Assembly (NCBI GenBank): GCA_023485925.1
Contig: JAMDAJ010000017.1
Location: forward strand, 1-15,169
Reading direction: 5' to 3'
Source of the DNA: Patescibacteria group bacterium
GTDB taxonomy: Bacteria; Patescibacteriota; Doudnabacteria; UBA920; 2-01-FULL-50-11
Length of the DNA: 15,169 nt
Shown: positions 5,203 to 12,628 of the stretch, one piece after another
Numbering within the stretch: position 1 is the first letter of the stretch
Layout of the letters: each line of letters starts with the position of its first letter
Made by a program: the position numbers and the translations under genes
Notes under the pieces: generated by a model
The model's database searches: none
Told to the model about the DNA's origin: nothing
Seen by the model: the letters and a program-made list of their open reading frames with translations, nothing else

Positions 5203-6339
5203 ATGCTCACAGCGCTAAGGGACTACATCAAAACTTTGGCCGGCCAAGGCCGGAGTAAAGAAGAGATCCAGAACGTTCTGCTGTCCGCCGGCTGGAAAGA
5301 AAAGGAAGCCGAAAGTGCGATTGCCGAGGTGTCGGTGGAGGATATCGTGCGGCAGTTCCCGCCTCCGCCGCCGCCGTCGCTTTTCCAGCACAATATGGTG
5401 GAGATCTTCATTAACTTCCTGTCCTTTATTCTGTTGGGAATCGTGGCTGGGGGATTGGGGACTTTGTTTTTCCAGGTCATCAATCGGTATTTCGCGGACC
5501 AGCTTGCGGCCACCAGTTATTCCATCGGCCAGGTGAATATTCCCGCCATCCACTACGCTATCGCGTCTTTGTTCGTGGGCTTTCCGCTGTATTATTGGGC
5601 GGAGCACTTCTGGTTTCGGGGGTTTGCCGGGAATCCCGAAAAAATCGAGTCGCGGCTTTCGAAATGGCTGACTTATATCGTGTTGTTGGCAGCGGCCGGA
5701 ACCATCATCGGCGATCTGATAACGGTTATCTTCAATTTCCTGCAGGGCGAGCTGTCACCGCGCTTTTATCTCAAGGCGCTGACCATTCTGGTAATCGCGG
5801 CTTTTATTTTCGGGTTTTATTTTCTGGAGCGGAAGAAGATCCAGTATAAAAAACCGATTCCGATCGCCTATCTGAGAGCCATAGGTGGCGCGGCGACGGT
5901 GATCGTGGCAGTTGCCATCGTGTTGGGCTTTATGGCCGGCGGGACGCCTGGCAATGAGCGGCTGCGCCAGCTGGATATCGCCACTGCCCAAAACCTGTCG
6001 CAAATTTCTAACGCCGTAAGCAGCTACGCCATGTCCCAAGGACAGCTTCCGGCCGATCTTACCGAACTCAAGAACAACGCGACTTACAGTTATTACTTTT
6101 CCAACGTGTCGATGGACAAATTGCCGGACTATCCTTATCGGGTGATTGACAGCACGCATTACGAACTTTGCGGGACTTTCAATCTTTCTACAGTGAATGC
6201 TCAGGCCTTGCCTTATAACTACGATTATTCGGTGTGGTCCAGCCATCCGGCCGGTGAAGTCTGCAAAGAGCTCGCCGTTACCCTGTACTACAATAACGGA
6301 GTGAAAGCTAACCCTTCGTCTTCGGCTCCCGTCCAGTGA
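5203..6339 (+). CDS. DUF5671-like polytopic membrane protein with a pilin-like C-terminal domain
   Basis: This 378-residue protein has three parts. The N-terminus (about 1-50) is a small helical segment, with LTALRDYIKTLAGQGRSKEEI and an AGW motif, of the kind that precedes membrane domains in CPR proteins. A proline run (53-58) follows. Residues about 68-245 carry five predicted membrane helices (roughly 68-92, 114-136, 154-178, 187-207, 225-245), with an FLSFILLGIVAGGLGTLFFQ start that matches my memory of the DUF5671 family. The soluble tail (250-378) contains RLRQLDIATAQNLSQISNAV then YAMSQGQLPADLTEL. That pattern resembles the helix-then-'Y…G.LP' region of type IV pilin/pseudopilin proteins. 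Two cysteines (in LCGTF and GEVCKEL) might pair. No ribosome-binding site precedes the ATG. Function is unknown; the DUF5671 assignment is from memory and moderately sure. Confidence 0.75.
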   Translation: MLTALRDYIKTLAGQGRSKEEIQNVLLSAGWKEKEAESAIAEVSVEDIVRQFPPPPPPSLFQHNMVEIFINFLSFILLGIVAGGLGTLFFQVINRYFADQLAATSYSIGQVNIPAIHYAIASLFVGFPLYYWAEHFWFRGFAGNPEKIESRLSKWLTYIVLLAAAGTIIGDLITVIFNFLQGELSPRFYLKALTILVIAAFIFGFYFLERKKIQYKKPIPIAYLRAIGGAATVIVAVAIVLGFMAGGTPGNERLRQLDIATAQNLSQISNAVSSYAMSQGQLPADLTELKNNATYSYYFSNVSMDKLPDYPYRVIDSTHYELCGTFNLSTVNAQALPYNYDYSVWSSHPAGEVCKELAVTLYYNNGVKANPSSSAPVQ

Positions 6340-6380
6340 TTTTTGAGCCGTGGCTTGATCGGGGCCGAGGACAAGCACGA

Positions 6381-6815
6381 ATGAAGAACAAGAAGCGCAA
6401 GGTCATGGCTTTTGGGACTTTTGATTTACTGCATCCCGGACATGTGGAATTTTTGCGCCGGGCGAAAGCTTTGGGCGATCGGTTGGTCGTCTCCGTATCC
6501 AGGGATACGAACGCCCGCAGGTTCAAAGGTGCCGCGCCCGTCTTCTCTGAAAAAGACCGCCTGAAACTGGTCGGCGTTCTCCGTTTTGTGGATAAGGCGG
6601 TTTTGGGCGATAAGCGTTATTACTTAAGCCACGTGTTAAAAGAGCGGCCGGACATCATCGCGCTTGGCTACGACCAGACGGCTTATGTCTCGGCGCTTAA
6701 AGCCGACATCAAGAAACTCAAGCTCAAGATAAAAATCCGTCGGCTGCCGGCTTTTAAGACCCGCCTGTATAAAAGCAGCAAATTTAAATCCCGCATCAAA
6801 CGCCAAAATGTATAA
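6381..6815 (+). CDS. Cytidylyltransferase-family nucleotidyltransferase (RibL/TagD-like, possible FAD synthase)
   Basis: A 144-residue HIGH-type nucleotidyltransferase. Conserved features are FGTFDLLHPGHVEFLRRAKA (11-30) with the HPGH nucleotide-binding motif (18-21), LVVSVSRDTNARRFKG, FVDKAVLG, the PDIIALGYDQ segment (90-99), and YKSSKFKSRI (130-139) in place of the usual second (I/S)SST motif. GYDQ plus YKSSK most resemble the archaeal-type FAD synthase RibL, which adenylates FMN. TagD-like CTP:glycerol-3-phosphate cytidylyltransferase is the main alternative. The frame is open upstream to 6336, but the ATG at 6381 gives the normal N-terminus and has GAGG ten bases before it. It starts 41 bases after the DUF5671-like gene and overlaps the PIN gene by eight bases, so the two are probably translated together. 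Confidence 0.85.
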   Translation: MKNKKRKVMAFGTFDLLHPGHVEFLRRAKALGDRLVVSVSRDTNARRFKGAAPVFSEKDRLKLVGVLRFVDKAVLGDKRYYLSHVLKERPDIIALGYDQTAYVSALKADIKKLKLKIKIRRLPAFKTRLYKSSKFKSRIKRQNV

Positions 6816-7254
6816 GGTCGTACTCGACACCAATCTTTTAATAAACGGCTCGGGCGATGATTACAATTACGGCAGCCGCATCATCGACGCCGTGAATGCC
6901 GGAAAACTTTTGGCTTTCGCTAACCGCGCGACCCTGCGCGAGAATCAGCTGATCGCTGAGTCGAAAGTAAAAGACGAAACATACCGTAAAAAATTGCAGG
7001 AATTTTTCGGCAAAGTTCACCGCGTCGAGTCTTTTGCGCAAAAGCTGGACGTGGTGGCTGACTCGGAAGATAACAAGCTCGTGGAATCTGCGGCCGCAGC
7101 TCGCGCCGATTTCCTTATCAGCTCCGATCGACACCTGCTTGATTTGGAGGAGTTTGAGGGCATAAAAATCGTCGCTCCGGAAGCTTTCTGGTCTGAATAC
7201 ATGGAAGCAAGCGGTGCGGCCTGGAAAGACTGGCTGAAAAATTTCATCAGGTGA
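6808..7254 (+). CDS. PIN-domain protein (TIGR00305/COG1569-type putative RNase)
   Basis: A 148-residue PIN domain, a metal-dependent RNA nuclease fold. The acidic positions are present: D7 in VVLDTNLLI, E45 in LRENQLIAE, D85 and D88 in VADSEDNKLVESA, and D107 in LISSDRHLLDLEEF. The arrangement 'D..DN…A…SSD.hLL.L..f.gi.iv.pe.F' matches the PIN family often labelled 'putative toxin of a toxin-antitoxin system'. No antitoxin-like gene is next to it: upstream is the nucleotidyltransferase, overlapping by eight bases, and downstream is the helicase. A housekeeping RNA-processing role is therefore as likely as a toxin role. No ribosome-binding site of its own is seen, consistent with coupling to the upstream gene. 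Confidence 0.87.
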   Translation: MYKVVLDTNLLINGSGDDYNYGSRIIDAVNAGKLLAFANRATLRENQLIAESKVKDETYRKKLQEFFGKVHRVESFAQKLDVVADSEDNKLVESAAAARADFLISSDRHLLDLEEFEGIKIVAPEAFWSEYMEASGAAWKDWLKNFIR

Positions 7255-7273
7255 GCAGCAAGCTCCAGGCGTG

Positions 7274-7297
7274 TTTAAATCACGGCCGTGATTTAAA
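7274..7297. promoter_or_regulatory. 24-bp perfect palindrome upstream of the helicase gene
   Basis: TTTAAATCACGG is followed directly by its exact reverse complement, CCGTGATTTAAA. It lies between the PIN stop (7254) and the helicase ATG (7314), ending 16 bases before that ATG. There is no loop and no T-run, so it looks more like a dimeric regulator site than a terminator. In RNA it could also fold into a hairpin just before the weak ribosome-binding site (GGCGGA). The binding factor is unknown. Confidence 0.55.
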
Positions 7298-7313
7298 ATA
7301 GTCAGGCGGAAAA

Positions 7314-10247
7314 ATGCAAAATCGCGAAAAACCCAGCGAATTATTGAACGGTTTAAACCCCGAACAGGCCCGGGCGGTTGAGCATCTTTTCGGGCCGCAG
7401 TTAATCGTGGCGGGCGCCGGCACCGGCAAGACCACCGTGATTACGCGCCGTATCGCCTGGCTTTTGGAGCAGCGCTTAGCGCAGCCGACTGAGATTTTGG
7501 CGCTGACTTTTACCGAAAAAGCCGCGGCGGAAATGGAGGAGCGCATCGACCGGTTGCTGCCGTACGGGATGCTGGACGTGTGGATCTCCACCTTTCACGC
7601 TTTTGGGCAGCGGCTCCTGGAGCGCCATGCTTTGGACATCGGTCTGCCGGTGGATTTTAAAGTACTCACCGAAACCGACGCGTGGTTATTGCTCCGTCGG
7701 AATTTCGAGAAACTGGAGCTTGATTATTATCGACCGCTCGGCTCGCCGGTCCGGTTTTTACACGCACTCATTCGCCATTTTTCGCGGGCTAAAGATGAAC
7801 TGGTCACACCCGCCGACTACGAAGATTACGCCAAGTCGTTACAGCTTGATTCCGACCGAGAGCGGGGCGGGGCGGCCGGCGAGGCGGGCCAGGAAGCTAA
7901 ACGCGCCGCCGAGGTGGCGCGGAGTTTCGCGGTTTATCAAAAACTTCTAGTTGACCATGGAAGTTTGGATTTTGGCGATCTTATCAATTATGCGCTCGAG
8001 CTGTTCCGGCGCCGGCCGGCAATTTTGGCGCGCTACCGCAAGCAGTTCAAATACATTATGGTCGATGAATTCCAGGACACCAACTACGCCCAGTATCAGC
8101 TTTTAAAACTTTTAGCCGGGTCGGAAAGCAATCTCACGGTGGTGGGCGACGACGACCAATCTATCTATAAGTTCCGCGGCGCCTCGGTGAGCAATATTCT
8201 GAAATTCAAGGAAGACCATCCGAAAGCGGCGCAGGTGAGCCTTGTGAAAAATTACCGCGGTCGGCAGAACCTTCTGGATTTGGCTTACGATTTCATCCAG
8301 GCCAACAACCCCGAGCGACTGGAGGTGAAACTCAAAATTGACAAACGTTTAGAGGCGCAGGTGCCGGGCGCGGGCGTGATGAGTCTGATCAAATACCGCG
8401 ACTATCACCAGGAAGCCGACGCGGTCGTAAAGCGCATTGTCGAAATTCAAAAACGCACTGCCTGCGCTTGGTCGGATTTTGCGGTGCTGCTTCGCGCTAA
8501 CGACAGCGCGGAGGAATTCACTCAGGCGCTCGCGCGGGCCGGCATCCCGGCCATTCAGCTTTCGCGCAAGGGCCTTTACCGCAAGCCGGCGGTTTTGGAT
8601 GTGCTGGCGTATTTTCGCCTCCTGGATAATTACCACGAAAGCAGCGCGATGTTTCGGGTCTTGTCTTTGCCTCTGTTCCAGTTTTCGCACGACGATCTGG
8701 CGCGCCTTACCAGCTCCGCCCACCGGAAGGCGTATTCCATTTATGAAGCGCTCAAGCATCCTGAATTGACCCGCGAGCTCACATCATCCGGCCAGGAGTC
8801 GGCCGGAAAATTGTTGAGTACGATAGATAAACATACCACTTTGGCCCGAGAACGTTCAGTGAGTGAGCTATACGTAACCGTGGTCCACGACTTAGGTTTG
8901 GATAAGCTTGCGGCGGGGCAGTCTAATGAGGCCGGTTTGAGTTATCTGGATCAGTTTTATCGAAAGGTCCAGGATTTCGTTTCGGCCGAGGGAGCATCGC
9001 GGCTTCGGGATTTTATGGAAGTGGTGGAGATGGAGATATCTTCCGGCGAGCAGGGGAGCTTGGATTTTGACCCTGACGCGGGCCCCGACGCCGTGAATAT
9101 CGTGACGGTCCATTCCGCCAAAGGGCTGGAATACCGTTTCGTTTTTTTGCCGGGATTGATCGATAAGCGCTTCCCGGCGATTGCGCACGGGGAACCAATT
9201 GAACTGCCCGGAAAATTAGTGCGAGACATTTTACCGGAAGGCGACTTTCATCTGGCCGAAGAGCGCCGGTTGTTTTACGTTGCTCTGACCCGGGCGAAAG
9301 AAGGTTTGTTTTTCTCCTACGCCACGGATTACGGCGGGGCGAGCGAACGCAAGCCTTCCGTGTTTTTGAAGGAATTAGGGAGTGCGTTGAAGCCGGAAGA
9401 CGGAGCGGCGGGGAAAAGTGTACCCACCCAGCCACTGCCGCAAAAAAGCGGCCCGCCGAAATATGCTTTACCCAAAACTCATTCTTTTACGAGCGTCGCC
9501 GCTTTTAAACGTTGTGCGTTGGAGTATAAATATATTTATCTTCTCAAATTGCCGCGGCCGGGATCTGCGCCGCTCTCCTTTGGACAGACCATTCACCGCA
9601 CGCTCGAAAATTACCTCAAATTCTACCAGCAAACGGCGGGCAAGGAGCAGGGCGAGTTGTTCGGAGCGAAAAAAAATTCTGGCGGCGCCCAAACCCTGCC
9701 GCCGCTTTCGAAGCTTGAGGAGTTTTACCGCGAAGCTTGGGTGGACGACTGGTTTCCTGATAAAATAAGTAAGGAGACTTATCGCAAGCGGGGTATGGAA
9801 TTGTTGCAAATGGTGCATCAGCGTTTCGTTGCCGATCCGCCGCGTCCAAAGTACCTTGAGCAGAACTTTAAGCTGGGACTTTCGGATTACGTCTTCACCG
9901 GCAAGATCGACCGGGCGGACAATTGCGCCGCGGGCCTGCGCATCATCGATTATAAGACCGGCAAGCACCACGAGAATCTGGAGAAAGCCGACCGGGAACA
10001 GCTGCTCATCTACCAATGCGCGGCGCAAGAATTTTTGAAAGAGCCAGTCGCGAGCTTAGAGTATTGGTACTTTAACGACAAAGTTGAGATAGTAAAATTT
10101 TTGGGCACGGACAAAGAGGTCGAAGCGGTAAAGGCGGATCTGGTCGACACTATGGACCGGATAGCGGAGGCGGTTGCCCGCGATAGTTTTGCCGAAATTC
10201 ATACTCGGCAAGCCAGGCATACTTGCGAATTTGAGGACTTAGCATAA
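7314..10247 (+). CDS. UvrD/Rep-family (SF1A) DNA helicase fused to a PD-(D/E)XK (RecB-type) nuclease
   Basis: A 977-residue 3'-5' helicase with a C-terminal nuclease, related in layout to AddA, AdnB and CPR UvrD-nuclease proteins. Such proteins act in double-strand-break resection and repair. Helicase motifs appear in order: Q (GLNPEQARAV, 13-22), I (GAGTGKT, 34-40), Ia (LTFTEKAAAEM, 64-74), II (VDEFQDTN, near 250), III (VGDDDQSIYKFRGA, near 280), IV (NYRGRQNLL, near 313), V (VTVHSAKGLEY, near 600) and VI (EERRLFYVALTRAKE, near 650). The nuclease (about 720-977) has HSFTSVAAFKRC, FGQTIHRTLE, GKIDRAD, IIDYKTGK and EQLLIYQ, so its catalytic H, D, D-x-K and Q-x3-Y set is intact. The expected C-terminal C-x2-C-x5-C of the Fe-S form reads R-x2-C-x5-A here, so only two of the four cysteines remain. 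It starts 59 bases after the PIN gene behind a palindrome. The membrane-protein gene follows after four bases. Confidence 0.93.
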   Translation: MQNREKPSELLNGLNPEQARAVEHLFGPQLIVAGAGTGKTTVITRRIAWLLEQRLAQPTEILALTFTEKAAAEMEERIDRLLPYGMLDVWISTFHAFGQRLLERHALDIGLPVDFKVLTETDAWLLLRRNFEKLELDYYRPLGSPVRFLHALIRHFSRAKDELVTPADYEDYAKSLQLDSDRERGGAAGEAGQEAKRAAEVARSFAVYQKLLVDHGSLDFGDLINYALELFRRRPAILARYRKQFKYIMVDEFQDTNYAQYQLLKLLAGSESNLTVVGDDDQSIYKFRGASVSNILKFKEDHPKAAQVSLVKNYRGRQNLLDLAYDFIQANNPERLEVKLKIDKRLEAQVPGAGVMSLIKYRDYHQEADAVVKRIVEIQKRTACAWSDFAVLLRANDSAEEFTQALARAGIPAIQLSRKGLYRKPAVLDVLAYFRLLDNYHESSAMFRVLSLPLFQFSHDDLARLTSSAHRKAYSIYEALKHPELTRELTSSGQESAGKLLSTIDKHTTLARERSVSELYVTVVHDLGLDKLAAGQSNEAGLSYLDQFYRKVQDFVSAEGASRLRDFMEVVEMEISSGEQGSLDFDPDAGPDAVNIVTVHSAKGLEYRFVFLPGLIDKRFPAIAHGEPIELPGKLVRDILPEGDFHLAEERRLFYVALTRAKEGLFFSYATDYGGASERKPSVFLKELGSALKPEDGAAGKSVPTQPLPQKSGPPKYALPKTHSFTSVAAFKRCALEYKYIYLLKLPRPGSAPLSFGQTIHRTLENYLKFYQQTAGKEQGELFGAKKNSGGAQTLPPLSKLEEFYREAWVDDWFPDKISKETYRKRGMELLQMVHQRFVADPPRPKYLEQNFKLGLSDYVFTGKIDRADNCAAGLRIIDYKTGKHHENLEKADREQLLIYQCAAQEFLKEPVASLEYWYFNDKVEIVKFLGTDKEVEAVKADLVDTMDRIAEAVARDSFAEIHTRQARHTCEFEDLA

Positions 10248-10251
10248 GGTT

Positions 10252-11202
10252 ATGTTTTTTTCCCGACAAATCGGTTCGAGGAAAGTCCGAAAATGGTTCA
10301 TCGTTTTAGGTGTGACCTTGACCACGTTTTTCGGCTTTGAGGCGATCGGGTTTTTGGCCGGTATCTATCAGCTCTCGATTTTTTTGAACGTTTCGCTTAT
10401 GCTTTACGCCTTTCTGATAGTCATGGCTTCGGTGATATTTGATCTCAAACTGAAGCTCCCAAAGTCTTGGGCTCGCTCCTCATATTATTACCAACACAGT
10501 AAGCATCGAGTCAGAAAAATTTTGTTGACGTTCGGACGGGCTTTGAAACTGCGCTTCCGCTATCTTAAAAATTGGTCGCACTGGCTGCATTTTCAAAATT
10601 ATCTTATTCTGCCGTCGGTTTTGTATTGGGGCGTCACCGTGCTAATTTTCCTCAATCCCTTTGACGATCTGCGAAAGCAGATTTTCATCATCTGCGGCAC
10701 GCTGATGTTGGCCATCGTGTTCTGGTTTTTAAAGACATTCTTCGTCAGCTACAGCGCGGTGGTTTTGGAAGAACGGTATCTGATGTTCGCCATTATGGTG
10801 CTGGCGGGGTTCATGAGCTTTACCTCGGTTCTGGGCCTGGTGTGGTATCTGGGATTGCCGGCCTGGATATTCATTTTGGGCGTGGAGGGTTTGAGTTTTT
10901 TACTGTTGTATCAGTCGCTGTTCCACCATTCACTGCTTGCTATTGGGCGGAATTTAAAATTCGCGCTCGCCGGCGCGACGTTTTTGGGCGGGGTGGCGTA
11001 TATCGTCACCGATTTATGGTCGGTGAATTATTATTCCGCCGGCGTACTTTTGGCCGGGTGCCTGCATTGGTACTGGAGTAACGTGCTGCAATGGTTGCAG
11101 GGGCGTCTGACCAAGATTCGGGCGTTGGAATATACGTTGATATTTTTATTGGTCGTGCTGTTCGTGCTGGCGACGACAAACTTCAAAGCGCGGATCGGCT
11201 AA
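10252..11202 (+). CDS. Polytopic membrane protein of unknown function, 316 residues
   Basis: I do not recognise the family. The chain has about nine predicted membrane helices: roughly 15-37, 42-64, 117-135, 143-165, 177-199, 203-223, 236-254, 261-281 and 291-308. A strongly basic loop (about 66-110, KLKLPKSWARSS, then HRVRKILLTFGRALKLRFRYLK) should face the cytoplasm. No transporter signature or enzyme motif is visible. The C-terminal part, WYWSNVLQWLQGRLTKIRALEY, is Trp-rich and might be a conserved feature. The ATG comes four bases after the helicase TAA, with AGG between them, so it is very probably cotranscribed with the helicase and translated by reinitiation. Its TAA overlaps the stop codon of the leftward CAP gene by two bases. 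Confidence 0.8.
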   Translation: MFFSRQIGSRKVRKWFIVLGVTLTTFFGFEAIGFLAGIYQLSIFLNVSLMLYAFLIVMASVIFDLKLKLPKSWARSSYYYQHSKHRVRKILLTFGRALKLRFRYLKNWSHWLHFQNYLILPSVLYWGVTVLIFLNPFDDLRKQIFIICGTLMLAIVFWFLKTFFVSYSAVVLEERYLMFAIMVLAGFMSFTSVLGLVWYLGLPAWIFILGVEGLSFLLLYQSLFHHSLLAIGRNLKFALAGATFLGGVAYIVTDLWSVNYYSAGVLLAGCLHWYWSNVLQWLQGRLTKIRALEYTLIFLLVVLFVLATTNFKARIG

Positions 11203-12116
11203 TAGAGGTTGAAGGTCAAAATGGTCGCGACGACCAGCAGAATGAGCACCGGAAAACCCCGGCCTTTCCATGGTCCAGGGACGCTGCCGCGTATGAAAAA
11301 GTCGGTGAGCACGCTGCCGAAGAGCAGGATTACAAAAGCCAGAAAGATCGTGCGTACGGTTTCGTAAACGTTCACGTCCTCGGTAGCCAAATTTTTTGGC
11401 GTGACCACGTCCAACGCCGGGGAGGCGTTTTGTGTTCGGGGAGCCGTTTCGGAAGTTTCGGTGAGGGCGACGGCCGGTTCGTTTTGGCCCAGCATGGGAG
11501 CCGGGGGCGTCGTTTCCGCGGTTTCAGCCGTCGCGGGAGCGGCGGCGGGAACATGGGGCGAAGCTGGCGCCGCGATCGGGACGGGTGCGGCGGCGGGAGG
11601 AGGGTTTTCGGTTTTGGGCGCGGCCGAAACTAAGGTGCCGAACAGACTCGTCACCAGATTGGTGTAGCGGCTTTGAAAAGTGCCGTAGCGGCTGTTCAAA
11701 CCCTGGTCCAAAAAATCGCTTCGGAACATGTTATCGCGATGGGTGGGGCTGTCGATCCAGGCGCGGATGATGCCGTCTTCCGTGGAAAAATCAATGGCCA
11801 GATTTTCGCCCAGCATGCGGTAAGGCTTGTAGTCAGCCGCTTCCACGAGCGGCCAGACATAGTGGCCGTCCGGGTCGACGTGGTCAAAATAACCTCGAGC
11901 GAACATATCGTCGGTTTTGGCGGAAGCGGCGGCGGAAAGTTTATGCGAGGTGACGAGTCTTGGGATATTGCGCCTGTCCCGCTCGTTGTTGATTTTTTCC
12001 ATCAAAGAATAGGAATCGATGGAAGCGGTTTCGGCGAGTTGGCCGAAATTCAAAGAAAAACGGTAGACGCCCGTTAATACAATCAGGATTATCAAAATTA
12101 TCCGGAAGGTCTTCAT
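11199..12116 (-). CDS. CAP-domain (SCP/YkwD-like) envelope protein with C-terminal membrane anchor
   Basis: A 305-residue envelope protein. Residues 5-19 form an N-terminal signal or anchor helix. Residues about 36-162 are a CAP domain: LMEKINNERDRRNIPRL, YFDHVDPDG with H79, MLGENLA with E104, and WIDSPTHRDNM with H126. These are the His-Glu-His positions of the CAP cavity. A low-complexity Ala/Pro/Thr-rich linker (about 165-235) and two further membrane helices (about 255-276 and 288-303) follow. Bacterial CAP proteins are mostly secreted and of unknown activity; the domain here should lie outside the membrane. No good ribosome-binding site is seen. On the minus strand TAAAAT (12128-12123) lies six bases before the ATG, the same geometry as the rmuC promoter, but its -35 is poor. 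The stop codon (TAG) overlaps that of the convergent membrane-protein gene. Confidence 0.88.
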   Translation of the reverse strand: MKTFRIILIILIVLTGVYRFSLNFGQLAETASIDSYSLMEKINNERDRRNIPRLVTSHKLSAAASAKTDDMFARGYFDHVDPDGHYVWPLVEAADYKPYRMLGENLAIDFSTEDGIIRAWIDSPTHRDNMFRSDFLDQGLNSRYGTFQSRYTNLVTSLFGTLVSAAPKTENPPPAAAPVPIAAPASPHVPAAAPATAETAETTPPAPMLGQNEPAVALTETSETAPRTQNASPALDVVTPKNLATEDVNVYETVRTIFLAFVILLFGSVLTDFFIRGSVPGPWKGRGFPVLILLVVATILTFNLY

Positions 12117-12160
12117 ATCTCGATTTTAGTCTATTTTATAAAGAATTGGTAGGGAATGCG

Positions 12161-12189
12161 TTGGCAAGTCCGGTGGAATTTGTTATAAT
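12161..12189 (+). promoter_or_regulatory. Strong sigma-70-type promoter of the 12225-15169 gene cluster
   Basis: TTGGCA (12161-12166), a 17-base spacer and a perfect TATAAT (12184-12189) make a near-consensus promoter. Transcription should start near 12196. It is the only good promoter seen ahead of the membrane-protein, TSP3, tRNA-binding and pheS genes. It lies 45 bases upstream of, and divergent from, the CAP gene start. Confidence 0.75.
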
Positions 12190-12224
12190 GAAGACAGGAA
12201 AAGTGCTTTTTTTTAGTGACCGCA

Positions 12225-12596
12225 ATGGCTTTTAATTCCGCCATAAAATCCCTGGTTGCTTTTTTAGTTTTCCTGGTCGGAATCGGCGGGATGGTGGGGG
12301 TGATTTTTAAGTATTCTCCCGCTTCCGCCCCCTGGGGCGTTCACGCCGCGCTTTATTTTTCGGTATTTCTGGCGGTTTCCGGTTTATGTTTTTCCGTGCT
12401 CCTTTTCTTGTCCCGGGCCTTTGTGTTTCGGTCGCAAAGTGACCGGACGGGCGTCGTTTTGCGGCAAGCTTTGATGTTAGGCGCGCTCGTATCCGTAACT
12501 TTGGCCCTGCAATCCCTGCGTCTGTTGAATGTTTATACCATCGGGTTATTGTTGTTGTGCTCAGGGATATTAGAACTTTATTTTTCAAGTCGATAG
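12225..12596 (+). CDS. Small membrane protein of unknown function
   Basis: A 123-residue protein that is mostly membrane helices: about 5-24 (IKSLVAFLVFLVGIGGMVGV), 37-62 (AALYFSVFLAVSGLCFSVLLFL), 76-98 (RQALMLGALVSVTLALQSL) and 101-118 (NVYTIGLLLLCSGILELYF). Proteins of this size with an 'RQ.l.l…lalQs.rlL' pattern are, as I recall, common but unnamed in CPR genomes. I prefer the ATG at 12225. A GTG three codons earlier (12216) keeps the frame and cannot be excluded, and neither has a good ribosome-binding site. It is the first gene after the strong promoter at 12161-12189 and is 32 bases ahead of the TSP3 gene, so it probably leads an operon. Confidence 0.72.
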   Translation: MAFNSAIKSLVAFLVFLVGIGGMVGVIFKYSPASAPWGVHAALYFSVFLAVSGLCFSVLLFLSRAFVFRSQSDRTGVVLRQALMLGALVSVTLALQSLRLLNVYTIGLLLLCSGILELYFSSR

Positions 12597-12628
12597 CAAT
12601 TAGAAAAACACATTAAGTTCGCAAAATT

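Noticed and set aside
6808..7254. PIN gene as half of a toxin-antitoxin pair
   Set aside because: No small antitoxin gene lies on either side; the overlapping partner is a nucleotidyltransferase. The toxin label is not supported here.
11091..11667. Glycine-rich rightward frames across the CAP gene linker
   Set aside because: They are the complement of the Ala/Pro-rich linker coding region; high GC there removes stop codons in other frames.
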